Shown here in pieces: positions 34,461 to 47,847 of a stretch of 64,000 nt of DNA. The first letter of the stretch is position 1, and each line of letters begins with the position of its first letter. The DNA is from Blasia pusilla (Eukaryota; Marchantiophyta; Marchantiopsida; Blasiales): NCBI GenBank assembly GCA_050084515.1, contig CM114272.1:36332001-36396000 (forward strand), given 5' to 3'. The position numbers and the translations under genes are program-made. The notes under the pieces are model-generated. The model was not told the origin of the DNA. It saw only the letters and a list, made by a program, of their open reading frames with translations, and did no database searches.

Positions 34461-36895
34461 TTAGTGAGCCGTTACAGTCGTTTGCGCCTCCCGGTTCCAA
34501 AAATTGTTGATGTAATCGCGTCTGCATTCCAGGTGAAAGATGGAACAGTCCATTAGTTTAACGACACTGAGCTGAGCAGAGCAGAGCAGAGCAAAGCAGC
34601 CACAGCTGCCAGACTTATGATGCACAGGATAACTGCCTCTATCCGTAGTTTCCCCCACCAGTGTAGACATTGCACGAGGTCTCAGAGTAGTTTCGCGGCA
34701 ACAAGAAGGAATTTGACGGCACGCTTGTGAAGCTGGAGTATGAAGGGCGGCAGCATGGACAAAGAAACTGTGAGCAAAAACCTGATAGGATGGTCATCTT
34801 GAGGGCGATTGTAGGGTGTCCAGATCGGTTCTCCGACAAACAACCTTAAGGCCTGCAAAATCAAGTCTTTCAGCCATATCCTCTCGAAAATCCAAAGAGA
34901 ACTAAGAACAATTTTGAAGACTATTCTTGTCATAATCCGTCAACGCCACTGAGCTAGGAGGAGGAGGCCGAAAACTGTGCCGCTAGTCCCAAATACATCT
35001 ATGGAGACAGAAAGAAGCCTGGGACCAAGTTACGGTGGGACAACACAGGGTGTCATAACCATAGAATTTCAAACGTAAAAGTCGATTAAAACAAACGGAA
35101 GCAAATCCAGTGTGGAAGGACTTGGAAAGTCCGTGGGAAGAGAAGGAAATTGGGCAGTGAACGGGGAAAGGAAGCGCGGTGGGCACGAAGACTCGAATCC
35201 TTCATAAACCAGGAAATCCTGGAGGTGCACCACTAAGTAATGGTATTAGCTTGACACGCGCCAGAGACGACTCCTACGACTACGAAGGACCCTCCGATAC
35301 AGACGACATATTATCTTAACGACGATGGATGTCTTCTAAAACACTAGACGCAAAGTACTTGCAGCGTCCACTTTCACATAACGGTATAAGTGCTCATGGA
35401 AAGAACCCCGCTATTATAGCCTTACATACCTTTATATAGTTATTCTCGTCAAGAGTAAATCGATGGTATAAACCAGCCGGGAGAACAATCATGTCCCCCT
35501 TCTTCGTCCAAACACGAATCCAACGATCCTGAAAATCCCTCACATCAAAGTAACCTGGCGAAGGTGGTTGAGCGCAATGTCAGATATTCTTTCTTCACGA
35601 TAAGGGAAGTCGTTCAATTCCATGTAAAATCTCAATTTCTCGAAGTCGCGGAAGTTCTAGAGCTTCCTGAATATGAATAATCCGAAAATTCTTGTCATCT
35701 GCCTTCATGGAGATTGAGTGCTCACCACTCCCGTCGATGCAGTATCTGATTTCTTCGTCGGTGTGGATATGCTCCTCATAGAAACTCTTGATTTTCCGTT
35801 CATAATCTGCTAAGAGATCGGGGGAAACCGTAATGATATCCTGCGCAAGCAAACATTGACACTCAACTCAGATCCTTCCAGAAGATAATGTGACTTCACA
35901 ATACAGGCACTACCTGAAGACTGTTACCCTTCAGATATCCGTGTAATTATGTTCCAATTACACCGACTAAACGTCCCGACTTCAGCCATAAGGGAAGTCT
36001 AGAGCCACACACCCTCCCAACCCTGTGAAAGAACACATCTCTGGTGTAAAATTGCTAATCGGGGTCCAAGCCATCCAGATTAACAAGACTGGATGTAGCA
36101 TGAGAGGCAGCTGACCTGGTAACTGTAATTACGTTCTTTTCGAATAGCTTCCAACTCGGCATCGTCCTCGAATTTTTCAGCGTTCAGAAACCAGTGAAGT
36201 ACTCCCAACTCTGAATCGACGGGAAAAGGGTTGGATATCACAAAGATAGTCGAATGTTAGAAGAAGCCAAATTGTCGAAGATGGCGATACTTGCAATAAA
36301 GTAGTGTATCCGCGCCGCTAAACTGCGACAAAATGTTCTAGCAATCATCGCCATCAGGCGGAAAGAAATATCGACAGTACTGAACAAGAAATGTTCCCAC
36401 CACTAAGGATGAGTAGATGATCCACCTCTTAAAGTTTTCTCGGAAACAGGTTCATTTGGGACCAAACGATGAGGCAATCGCTGATCCTCTTTGGAATCAT
36501 CCATGTACCAAGCCTCCAATTCACGAGAATGTGGCTTCTCCGCAACTGGCATCTCGACATGTGGCTTCACCACAACTGGCATCTCGACATGTGGCTTCTC
36601 CACACCCTGCGGACAAATAAAAAGTGGCAAACGGAGGGTTAAAATTTCGAAATCGAGCCTCTCTCTCTCTCTCTCTCTCTCTTCGTTCAAAGATCCGTCG
36701 TGAGCACCAAAGATCTTCCGCATCACCCAATCGTTGGAGAAATTCACGCAAGCCTACCATCCTGCAAATCAGACAACCAGAAACAGAGAAAGGACGCCAT
36801 AGGAGCCGTAGAAACATACAAACAATCAGGAAAGAAGAAGAAGCGTCACAGAACGACATTAGCAAGCAGCCAACATTTCTCACCTGCAAATCCAT
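34461..36895 (-). CDS. ARD: Acireductone dioxygenase, seven coding exons
   Basis: Exons (complement) 36884-36895, 36426-36606, 36116-36210, 35726-35840, 35430-35554, 34782-34852 and 34461-34521 give 219 residues with closing phases. ARD is a cupin that oxidises acireductone in the methionine salvage cycle (Fe or Ni bound). The start of the cupin family block is [16 protein letters not shown] (36-51). Metal ligands are His120, His122 and Glu126 ([11 protein letters not shown]) and His165 ([11 protein letters not shown]); their spacing equals that of known ARDs. [20 protein letters not shown] follows, and exon 6/7 splicing restores [11 protein letters not shown] with a TAH end. The first 34 residues include a 10-residue repeat (KPHVEMPV). 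The 12-base first exon (MDLQ) is the least certain part; an internal ATG in the repeat is the alternative start. Likely cytosolic or nuclear. Confidence 0.88.
36531..36606 (-). repeat. 30-bp tandem repeat in the ARD N-terminal coding region
   Basis: Two and a half 30-bp units encode [23 protein letters not shown]. It keeps frame, so copy number could vary without breaking the gene. Confidence 0.9.
36658..36682. repeat. CT microsatellite in ARD intron 1
   Basis: About 12 CT units just upstream of the acceptor of coding exon 2. Confidence 0.95.
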
Positions 36896-39214
36896 ATTCC
36901 TACCACTTCTTTTTCCTCCTCCTTCAAATCACGCGCTCGCCGCCTGTCACCAAACGGATTCCGACGCTCTGTTCGATCGCAATCAACAAAACAAACAGGT
37001 TGCAAGCGAGCCACACAACGATCGACGTAACCGAGACGTCTTGAAAAGGCAGGTATGTGAACAACCCTCGGGCAATGGGGATTCGTGCGCCTCTCTCGCT
37101 CGGAGTGCCACGGGCAGCGGAGAATGCCGGAGTCTTCTCGCCTTTCTATGAAGGCCTTCTCTGCTCTTCCAAACGATGAGGCGATCGTTTAGAAGAGCAC
37201 AGGACCCGCGGCCGCGTCGGGAGACTCTCAGCACCGTCGACCTCGGACGCCGCGCCGACGGTGTGGCTACGTAGCACCCCTTACGTACACGAACCACAGT
37301 CGACCATAGTAGCAACGGCCTACAGTGTCCAGGTTCACTGAACTCGTAGGGCCACCCCGTCGTTCGTGATTCCTGGCCCGCTCCGCGTCCTCGAGTCGTT
37401 GCCGGCCGGCAACGTGCCATTCCGCGAGAACAGAAAATCCACGTGGCGCTTCTTTGGGCAGCCAACTCACGCACGCCTTTCTTTCACACCAATACCAGCC
37501 CTTCCCACTTCCTCATCCCTGACAGTTTCCTCTCGGCTGTTTTTAGGACGCCCGGGAGACTAGGACAGAGCTTCCCGGACGCGGAGCGACTGCCGGCATC
37601 CCCAACCATGTAAATACGGAATCTTTGGTTGGTTCCCGGTTGGAACTTGGAATTATCGGCAGCAGCAGCATCAGCCCTCAACCCTAAAGGCCGTCTATTT
37701 CCTCCTCCTATAGGGCCCTCTATCCACCTAGAGGCTGCGAAAGAGAACGGGCTGCCTTTCCCGGTGGATGGACTGTTTAGGATATCGGTCTGCATTTAGG
37801 GTGGGCGAGGGTTTAGGGGGGTACTACAGCAAAAAGACCTTCTTTTAAGTCTCATTTAGAAGGGTGGGGATACTACAGCATAAACGACCTTCTTTTAAGT
37901 CCTGAACATACGATTTTACAGTGTCCAAATTTCGTGTTTTGGACGATGATTCCCTTCGTTTTTTTTCCGGGGGGTCCGGTGTTTTTATTTATTCATTTAT
38001 TTTTATAGATTATTATGTACATTATGGAAAAATATCATAAGAAGTCAAATGAGACACAATTCACCGATAAGAATAAAATGGCACACGAAGTCAAGGGGGG
38101 CAGATTTTATGTGCAAGGATTAAATGGGAGTGGGGTTCAAGAATAAGCATTTTTAATAAGTAATACAGAGAAATCCAATGGGGCAGACTTTATACATGAG
38201 AAATGAAGCGACAATTGTATGATAAGATGTGAGGAAGTTTAAAACTCATTTCAATGGTATGCGCTTACATGTTATGGATTCCATAAATGATAATATGGAC
38301 CTCTATTTCTCACATGAATTTTAATATATTCTAATGCAATATTTCATGCAAGCTCGTCTAGGACTCCAACTAAAGAGTTCAAACTTATTTTCTTGCACGA
38401 AGGTTTATGAATTGATTGATGTAATCTAGGTCATTAAGGGCAATAGTCCCTTTTAGGCAAGCTACAAAAAGGTGACTTTCTTGTATTGGTCGAATCATGC
38501 TTATATTTTTATTATATTTTATTCTATCCTTAATTAAATCTCATTGATACGCTACAAGAAAACTAAATAAGGATAAGATTGAAATTTAAAAATCAGAAAT
38601 TTTCAACCAAGAAAGGTTTTCTCTTGAAGAGATTTTTTTTCTTGAAAGAATATACCTTGCGAAATTCCCCCTATCATTCACCTAATTAGAGTGTGGCATA
38701 TAGTTTCTTAAATTGCTCATAGGCCCGTATATGAGCTCACAACTAGAAATATGTCCAATATGATTATATGAGATTACCGATGGTGTAGGAAGTCAAAAGG
38801 TCTTTCGAGCATAACTTTATCATGAGTGGTTGGATGAGATTGGTGATAATTCCATTGCGTTAGGATCATCATTTTTTACAAATCCTCTATTTTGCCATTA
38901 CAATTTACTGGTCAAGTGACCCGTTGACTTGATCAATAGTCCTTCTTTGGGCACATTCCCTTCCCTCTCCCAAGCTCTCTCTACGTGGTAACCTATGCTC
39001 TCAGGTCGCCTCCTTGGCTCTTGGTCTATCGTAGGGGTTAAAGTACATTTCCAAAAGTAGAAAGGTGTCGTGCTCGCTACACAACCCACATCGTTGGTCA
39101 CATCTACACACCACACAACACCGATCTTCCCAACACATGGGTCGATTCATCCGTAAACGAACTCGCATATACATCGAGACCACACAACAAAATCAAAGTA
39201 AAAATGGCTCACTC
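36896..39214. other. ARD upstream region and intergenic DNA
   Basis: 36896-37800 is GC-rich and probably the ARD leader and promoter; no separate gene recognised. 37820-37900 has a roughly 50-bp duplication of the block TACTACAGCA then GACCTTCTTTTAAGTC. 37900-39214 is AT-rich without recognised content. Confidence 0.45.
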
Positions 39215-39760
<546 letters not shown>

Positions 39761-40559
39761 GTGAAAGGAAACTCTACTCCTAATGGTAACTTACTCCAAA
39801 TAGTAAGTTCTTCTACATAACTCCAAATGAGCCGAAACGAAGGGAAAATCTGCTCTCTCAAGTTACATCAAGGTCCCAACAAGTCAGACTCGACCTCTCG
39901 AGGCTATTCTCCAATATCCTCAAAGGTGTTCTACCTAAACGCGTACATCTATCCTAAAATATGTGACAACGATCAAGTTGCCTCAACTGTCCATCTACAC
40001 ACACAAAATTGGATATGATGTTGTTAGCTTGACCGTATGTGCTCCAATCCACCAATCGGTGGGGCTTATTGAATCGATGATTACCCCACCAAACTCATCC
40101 ACAAATAGTTCCATATGGTTGACAACATTTCCTAACTCTCGTAAATACTGCTACATCATAATTTTCCCTTATAATAACGGGGCCATGCACTCCCTTCGCA
40201 AAGAGTTTCAAATATTGCTTGAAATATATCATACACTATGCATTAGCAATGATATCTTGAATATCATCAAGAAGATTATATATAATAAGAATGTACCCTA
40301 CACCATATAATTTATTGTAGATGAGGGTCCAACACCTAGAAATAATTGAAAAAAATTCCTCTTCTTCTTATCCTTGTCCATAGAAACCATGATCCCTTAC
40401 ACTTACACTAAGCCATGGAGTTACAATAAAAGAGCGTGTCTTCACAAATACTACCATCTCGCATAATTGATCAATAAACGTTCACTATTAATTTCGCCTT
40501 TTCCGCACACAATTTGACTCAAAAAAGGAGCTTGTGCAAAAATACTCTCGAACCAAGGT
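39761..40559. other. AT-rich DNA, probably decayed element
   Basis: Only short frames. It may be the downstream part of the hAT copy to its right, but no motif was secure. Confidence 0.35.
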
Positions 40560-41077
40560 CACTCATCCCATTCTTCACATATAGGATCAAAATACGATAT
40601 ATATCCATCCCAAAGTATATGAGGAAAATTTTCGTGGATAAGATTTCTTACTAGTTGCCCTCATTGATATTGCTGTTTGTGACAAGTTGTAGCACATTGC
40701 CGTATCTGCATTATGATCCTCTCTATATGAGTGGCCAGCCATTTAGCCATTTGGGATTCCCCCTATGTGTCTACTTACTTGATTATTACCTTGCCTTATA
40801 GGGATGATATTATGACGTTCACTAAAGGCTCGCTCCTCATATTGGTCCAAACATCTATACTTATCGTAGCGCTTAAGCACAAATTTTCCAACACATTTTT
40901 GACCTTTTCATTCATATTCCTCATATGTTTCGCTACTAGAATCGTGCGCAAAGAATTATAACTTGGACCTAAGTAACTCTTGACGTTCATTATTACCAAC
41001 ACTCCTTGCTTGAAAGAATATTCTTTTATAATGTTGAATGATATTCGATATTTATATTTATAGAAACATTTTCCCAC
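40560..41077 (-). mobile_element. hAT transposase fragment (DUF659 region)
   Basis: The minus strand reads YLGPSYNSLRTILVAKHM, NEKVKNVLENL and TISIDVWTNMRSEPLVNVI (about 40800-40960). This is the start of a hAT DUF659 domain, with the Asp of the DxWT motif. Further down, NLIHENFPHILWDGYISY (about 40590-40680) matches the copy at 29970-30336. Stops separate the parts. Confidence 0.65.
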
Positions 41078-41940
41078 ATGTCATTTGTAGCTTTTATTCC
41101 TTGCAAGTTGCAAGAATCTCTCAAATCAACTACTCTCTTCCAAATACATACTACTTGATTGAATTGGCCCAACTACTCCTTTGCATTCATCGTAGTTGTC
41201 ATTTGGTGGTATTTCCCCAACCCTATCTACATTGGACATACAACAAAAATTATTTTATGGCCTCTTGCGAATGTGGATGGAATAGCTTCGCCTCTCTATT
41301 TCACTCTATTGTGTCATTTCCCTTCCATTTTCCACAAGTTCCTTGATTTGGATATCCGATTGCATGTTAGGAGGAACTTCACACATAGTTTTGCATCATG
41401 GGTATTCTCATCTCGTCTTTCGTCTGTCCCTAGTCTACTATGTGAAATAGTCTAACATTCACATACTATGATGTATTTTCAATCTCCATACTATGAATAT
41501 TTTCAATGCATAGAAATAATACTTCCATTGCCATATTCTTGATATTTCTATGATGCATATGTGTTTCTTCCCAATGCTCCTTCACGATGTTTTGGAGTTC
41601 TTTGGCATTGGTCATGACTTAAAGCAAATAAAAAGTAATTCATCCAAAAAATATTTGGGTAATTTAGAACAATTTGATGGACATAATGATCACATTTATC
41701 GACCCAATAAGTGAATGCAAATTAAAATAGATATTGTATGTGAATGTTCCAATAACAACCTTGAACTTGGAACAATCACTAGGAGTAAGGAAGATCAAAA
41801 TGCTTACCTAGATAACCAAGATACATCGAAATTGATTCATTGGCAAAACACAATATCTTTTTCCAAGTTCAACTATCCATGGGGAAATAAGAATAGACAA
41901 CGAAATGGAGAGAGGGAGAGAGCAATAACATTAATTTTAG
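41078..41940. other. AT-rich intergenic DNA, nothing recognised
   Basis: Short frames only, no gene or RNA seen. Confidence 0.5.
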
Positions 41941-41946
41941 CTCCTC

Positions 41947-42110
41947 CTCTCAAAGTGCCACGCTCTCGAGCCCTCGAGGAGAGGACAGGTGTCAACACGT
42001 GATCTCTCAAAGTGCCACGCTTCGAGCACTCAGAGGACAGGTGTCAACATGTGATCTCTCAAAGTGACACGCGTCGACACCATAGGAGCCCTTAGAGAGC
42101 AGGTGTCAAC
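41947..42110 (+). repeat. Minisatellite, three units of about 52-59 bp
   Basis: CTCTCAAAGTGCCACGC recurs at about 41947, 42006 and 42057, each followed by GGACAGGTGTCAAC-type sequence. Confidence 0.85.
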
Positions 42111-42369
42111 CCACGCGTGAAGAGGACAGGTTTCCTCAAACCCTGGCCTCTTCCAATTATATAAATTTAGGCCATAAGATATCGCCCCCTTTTCAATGTC
42201 AAAACAAATAAGAGACCCCGTGTGACCATGAGTTCCCCCTACCCCCACCCCTTTTATGCTCTTTCATTTTATTCCTTAGAAGGGTTCCCCCTCCCTCCCC
42301 CTGTCCATTTTGTCCTCTCTTCCGCGCTTCCCGCTTTCGTGACGGGCGAAAAGTGCCCGTCTCTCCCAT

Positions 42370-43400
42370 CTCAGCGTGACACTAATGCTCAAGTCGGACT
42401 CGCAATGCACGAAAGAAAACGCGAGAGTGCCGCGGAAAGCAGAGGATCCAATGTAATGTAATCGTCAGCGGCGGAGGTACTTGTCGCCAGGAATGAGTGC
42501 AGTGAGGCGATTCCAGAAAACGGCTGCAACAACAACGACGAGGAGGAGGAGGAGGGGTGACAGCGATTGCAATTGTCGTGATATCTATCGCATGGAATCC
42601 ATTTTCTGTCTGCCTCCGCCAGAGAACTCCGCAAAGCTCCAACCATCGCCGCGGAGGTGGTCCACCGTCGCCACGATTCCTGACGGAGGAATGACGAGCA
42701 ATGAGGCCGCACCTCCATGGCGATCGACGCATCCGGGAGCAGTTGTCACCGGCTCATGACGACCTGCGGCGCAGCGATCTTCCCGTGCTGCGATCATGCC
42801 ACTGTACCGCCGGACACCTTCATTCTCATCGCGCAAGCGGATAAGATCCGCTTGCGCGCGCGAGCGAGAAGAGTCGGCTTCATTCGATTGCTCACGCTGA
42901 TGTCGATCCGGCGTCGCCTTCATCCGATCCATTTACACGATCAGCGGCAGAAGCGCTGGCTGCTCTAGAAACTTCGGATCCCTATTAGTTAGTTCCGAGA
43001 CAGTGATTCAAGACGCGACGCCACAGAGTTCATCTGCCATCTCCGCACGTCCTCCGATCGCTCGCTCTTGCTCCTCACGTCTCAGATGCACGTCGGAGAA
43101 ATGGACACATCCTTCACCACCGACACTCGATCAGGAATCATTCTCTCCCTGCGCAGCAGACAGACGCGCTCGGGCCACTTCGACACACGGAAGGTCGAAT
43201 CGGCAGCTCGAACGCACGGTGCTGCGCAGTGCCCGCCCTCAACGGGCGCCATCCTCATTCGCGGGTCCTCCACCTCATTCCCGGTCGCCTGCAATCTACG
43301 GACGGGTCGGCCCTCCCACTCATTAGGGCGTTACGAATTACTTCCCCGTTTCGTGCGTACTAGTGCGCGTCCAGTGACGAACATAGATATAATAAATAAA
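42370..43400. other. GC- and CpG-rich segment, unidentified
   Basis: Sharp GC-rich block in AT-rich surroundings. A minus-strand frame (42585-42932) reads AQADLIRLRDENEGVRRYSG and further low-stop sequence, but I recognise no family. It could be an unassembled intron-containing gene, a pseudogene or a CpG-rich regulatory block. Confidence 0.35.
42831..42857. repeat. Perfect 12-bp inverted repeat, 3-base loop
   Basis: GCGCAAGCGGAT (42831-42842) and ATCCGCTTGCGC (42846-42857) around AAG. Confidence 0.95.
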
Positions 43401-46184
43401 TATGTTTCATATTTAGCATTTACAAGAAAAAAATATGTAAAATAGTTTGCGACTCGTTTCTCCTCTCTATTTTCCTTTTCTTTCCTCATCAATTTACTTT
43501 CCTCTTTTTCATTTTTGATTTATTCTCTCATGTTGACATGTGTCAACACCAGAAAAACCTTCGGAGGGCCCTCCTCATATCCCTCCGTGAAAAGTAAAGT
43601 TGAAGAAGGCTCATGCTTTTGTAAAGATACAGTTTTTAATTTATTTTTAATTTATATTGTAAGGGAGATTGGATTCTTTTATTTGCATATATCTACATGT
43701 GGAAGCATGGGGATATTGAGTGATAAATTTTAATAATGAGTGTATAAAAATTTATTATAATTTAAAATTTTGGATATCATTATTATTGGTTATGTGCACA
43801 TGATTATTGATGTTGAGATGAAAGTGAATTAGGAGGAGTGGAGTACCACGACACTCAAATATGACAAGTGGTATTATATTATTAAAAAAAAGTTGTACTC
43901 TCATTTGAAACTTTGCAACTATTGCCTCACGTTTCAAACCCTTTGTGAGCATTCAAGCTAACACATGTCTACACATATATTTTTAAATTAGATAGTTTCA
44001 CAAAACCTTACTTTCAAAGTGTCCATCATTGCCTAGGGTCAGAAAGTGGACAAATCCTCTTTACGACCCCAAGTACAAGGATAGGTCTACGGTTGGGCAC
44101 AACCGCAAATTTGAGTTTTGTCGAGGGATATAATCTCTTTTTGAGGCTTCTTATCTTCTATTGCATGTATATCACATAACATTCACTTGGTTGTCCAACG
44201 ACATGATGGACATTCATTGGAAATGATTGCACAATGTTACCTTTCCATACCACAGTTCTTACTCTAAGGGGCCTCATCTCATGGATGTCTCTAAGTTGTG
44301 AGGTCCCTTAGTGAAGGTCCAAAAATAATGTAAATAATTAAATAATCATTTTGCCCTCAAACTCAACAAAATTCCTTCTTGCTTGTGTTATAAAATATTT
44401 TTACTACCTCATTGTCATGTGTTAAACATAGTTTGAGGTGTTTGCAAATAAATCAACAAGCTATCCTTCCATGATATTACAGTTTATCATTCTTGATCAT
44501 ATTTTTTTGGTTCACAATTGGAGAACTAGTTCTTAATAGTTCGAACTCCAACAATGAAGTTGTTCTACTCTCCCCAACAATCCATGGAATAAGGCACTCA
44601 CTAATTGCTCGACGCACAAGACCTTTATAACTACCTTCCAATTATTTGCTAGCTCTTGCGTAGGAATGTTTCAGACAGGCCTATTATCATCATATGTCAA
44701 ATGTGGAGAATAATTTGTGTTCTCATACTATTATATCTTATGTGAAAAAATCTGAGAGGATGTGGATCATTGCATGCCCTCTAAAATTTAGAGTGCACGG
44801 TGATCCATGACTTATACTAGGTCAGAAGGTTGGAGATAATTTCCATCAAAGATATCATGTCTAGGGACCTTTGCACCTTTTTGAGATCCATCTCACCTCT
44901 CATGGGATGATAGGAACCCATGATAGGAATTGCTTCATAGAATCCATCTATGTCGATGCATCCTCCTTACTCATTCCTTCTTCATGCACTACAAACGCTC
45001 CCTCCTTTGAAGATTCTTGCTTGACCCATCATAATGATCCAAGAGGGATTTTGCATACTAAATAGAAAGGAATGATTTGCCTCCGGAGACGGAAAGAGAA
45101 ATGTGCGTGTAAAGGGGATGAGATTTGAGAAAAGGGGAGTAGTGCACTTAAATGGATGAGGTTTTTAGTCAATGAGGAAGAGGTCCATGCAAGGTTGACG
45201 AGTCTTGACAAATGGTAGTTGTGTTGGCCCAATCATGATTCAATTGTTCAACAATGAACCGTTCAACAGAGAGCAATGAGATACCCACCATTAAGGAAAA
45301 CCAATAGGGGGAGTAGTATAGCATATTGTAGGCATATAGGTTATAGAAAGAAGGTAGATTGCATGCATCATTATGATCTAAGAGAGAAATGGATAGTAGA
45401 CTATTTTTACAATGTGAGTTTTTCTAGGTATTGCTCCTTTATGCATTTGGAAGTTTGTGGCCACATTCAACTTTTTAAAAGTAGACAATTGCTATTCCAC
45501 TATCTATGAGATTGATCATAGAGGTTGTGGTACACCTTACGTGTCCTATTCTCATGAGAGGTATGTTGATATGTTTGTGGTGGCCCCTTTTCTTATATGT
45601 ATGGTTGCTACTTCAGGTGGAGGCTACAGTAGAAGAAAATCTAGATCTTCTAGATTTTCTTCTACTAAAATAGTCAACTTTATTTTTTTAATGTTTCAAA
45701 CAACGGATTTTATTTTATTTTCATGGAAAGTGAACACAAGGGATTTCATTTCTTCTATATTAGTACAAGAAAAGACAACCCTGAATTTAGAAAGATGGAA
45801 TAAAGGATTTATACGTTATTATTTGAGGAAAAATGAATGTGGCTATAAAAAGGTGTGATGGAGGATGGAAGGCCCCATCAAATAAGAAAACATGGGAATT
45901 CAAAGAGTGCATTGGATGTAAAGCCACAACCGCCAAGAGTGAAAGGAAGGAAGAGAGGAGTCTTGGGCATCAACCAATATGGCTAAAAAGGATTGATAAG
46001 GGCCTTGTTCCCTACATGGGCACATATGCACAAAGGAGATCATGTAACACCACTAAAGTTGTAAGCTTCAACTCATGAAAGAGATGAAGCGGGGAGACAA
46101 CATTAGATTGAAAATAGAATGGAAAAATCTGGAATAGTAAACCTACTTCAATTCCGGACCTTGGAAGGCCATCTAAACTATTAT
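43401..46184. other. AT-rich intergenic DNA
   Basis: No gene recognised. It contains the perfect hairpin at 45628-45666. Confidence 0.5.
45628..45666. repeat. Perfect 18-bp inverted repeat, 3-base loop
   Basis: Arms 45628-45645 and 45649-45666 (AGTAGAAGAAAATCTAGA and its reverse complement) around TCT. Confidence 0.95.
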
Positions 46185-46310
46185 GGGAGAGTGTCTTCTT
46201 GATTTGCAAACACCTTTTTGTTTGACATGTGACAACCGGACAGCAAGAAAAGAATTTTCCCTGCAACATGATTAGTTCTTTCACTTCCGTGCATGGCACA
46301 GCCTGCCTAT
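46185..46310 (-). repeat. Dispersed repeat, inverted copy of 23240-23400
   Basis: Same blocks as the 23.2-kb copy on the other strand (GTGCCATGCACGG, ACTAATCATGTTGCA, then GTGTTTGCAAATCAAGAAG). Confidence 0.65.
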
Positions 46311-46972
46311 TAATATGTCACTATTTTGGAGCTACAAATTGTGATAAAACAAAACTGACAAAACATGCTATCTTAGGGAACTCAATACTCGACCTCTTTA
46401 CTCTGGTCCCATCCTTGCATGGGGAACCATTTTACAAGTGCTCCCATTGGACACCAAGGTGTTGGGTCTATCACACGGGCATACTCTAGGCATCACAAAG
46501 GATTACCTTGCATCATGATTTACTTACAAATTTAGCAAAAATATTTTTAGAAAGAGGATTTGGTAAAAAGTCGATGATGGAAAATCCATCCCGAAAAAAG
46601 AAACATAACCAAAAGGTGCACCATATTGGACCCCCAAAACCCAACCAAATCTTTACTCAACCCATGATTTGCCACAAGTCTAGAATTGATTGTGGCAGAG
46701 GAGGCTTTGTCAAGACACAGTGCAAAGGTGCTCTTTTACAAGATCCAAACCTCCAAAAGATTGTGTAGTACTTTTCCCCGACTTTTCAAAGATTTTGGCT
46801 TTTAAAAGTTGACCAAGTCGACTCCAAGGAACCGAGGGTTTTGAAGTAGTTCCTGTTGGGCGGATGAAAATATGGCATTCCATTGGGCCCATGACTTGGA
46901 GTTAAGGGTCAGTTTCGTCCCACAAACGACGTCTGTACTTCAGTCACGTGGTGTGGTTACTTTCATCCAAAT
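46311..46972. other. Intergenic DNA, nothing recognised
   Basis: Short frames only. Confidence 0.45.
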
Positions 46973-47176
46973 GTGGGTCTACACTTAAAAGTGTTAGGAA
47001 TAAACTATATTTCTTATTTCCTTCCGCTGTGGCATTTTGGAGGGTGTCAGTGAATGCAGCGATTGTTTGTTGCTGTGGGTCTACACTTAAAAGCTTTTGG
47101 AATAAACTATATTACTTATTTCCTTCCGCAATGGCATTTTAAAGGATGTCAATGAATGCAGCGATTGTTAGTTGAT
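46973..47176 (+). repeat. 102-bp tandem duplication
   Basis: GTGGGTCTACACTTAAAAG through AATGCAGCGATTGTT recurs at an offset of 102 bp. A looser repetition of other sequence follows at 47277-47470. Confidence 0.9.
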
Positions 47177-47554
47177 GCATGGGATGTGTGAAATGGCACT
47201 TTCGTCGTGTTCAATGGCGCTGAGGTGAGAGGGTATTCAACAACCGTTTATGGCTGCTGAGGCTTTAGAAAGGCAGCTTTCCTTGTGTTGGATTGGGCGC
47301 CCATGAAAGACTAACCTGCGGTGGATTGGTTGTGGTGGCTTAAGGCCTAAAGTTTTCCAGTGTGTTCAGCTAACCATTGGTGTGTGTTCGATTAGGCACA
47401 CATGAAGTGGCTAACCTTCCATGGATTGATTGCGGTTTGCTTAAGATCTGAAGTTTTTCATTGTGCATCCATGGAAGGTGGAAGACCCCCCGACTATCTT
47501 CGGGAAAGGCCTTGCGACCATGCCCCATTTACTTCACCTCTGGTGTTTTGAAGT

Positions 47555-47847
47555 TGGTGATAGCGTGTTTAAGACTGTAGAGCGACTTCGAGGGTTCACA
47601 CCACATTTTTAATGCCACTCATTCCCTCGGTGATTGTGTGTATAAGATGGTAGAGCAACTTCAAAGGTTCACACCACATTTCTAGTGCCCCTCATTCCCT
47701 TGGTGATTGTGTGTATAAGATGGTAGAACAACTTCAAAGGTTCACACCACATTTCTAGTGCCCCTCATTCCCTTGGTGATTGTGTGTATAAGATGGTGGA
47801 ACAACTTCAAAGGTTCACACCACATTTCTAATGCCCCTCATTCCCTC
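47555..47847 (+). repeat. 73-bp minisatellite, four copies
   Basis: GGTTCACACCACATTT occurs at 47593, 47666, 47739 and 47812, exactly 73 bp apart. The last three units are nearly identical and the first is more diverged. Confidence 0.95.

Noticed and set aside
34682-34781. Read-through end of ARD exon 6 at a stop at 34682
   Set aside because: The tail would be unlike any ARD; splicing to 34521 restores [11 protein letters not shown] and a TAH end.
47555-47847. CRISPR-like array
   Set aside because: Units are contiguous 73-bp tandem copies without unique spacers, in plant nuclear DNA.
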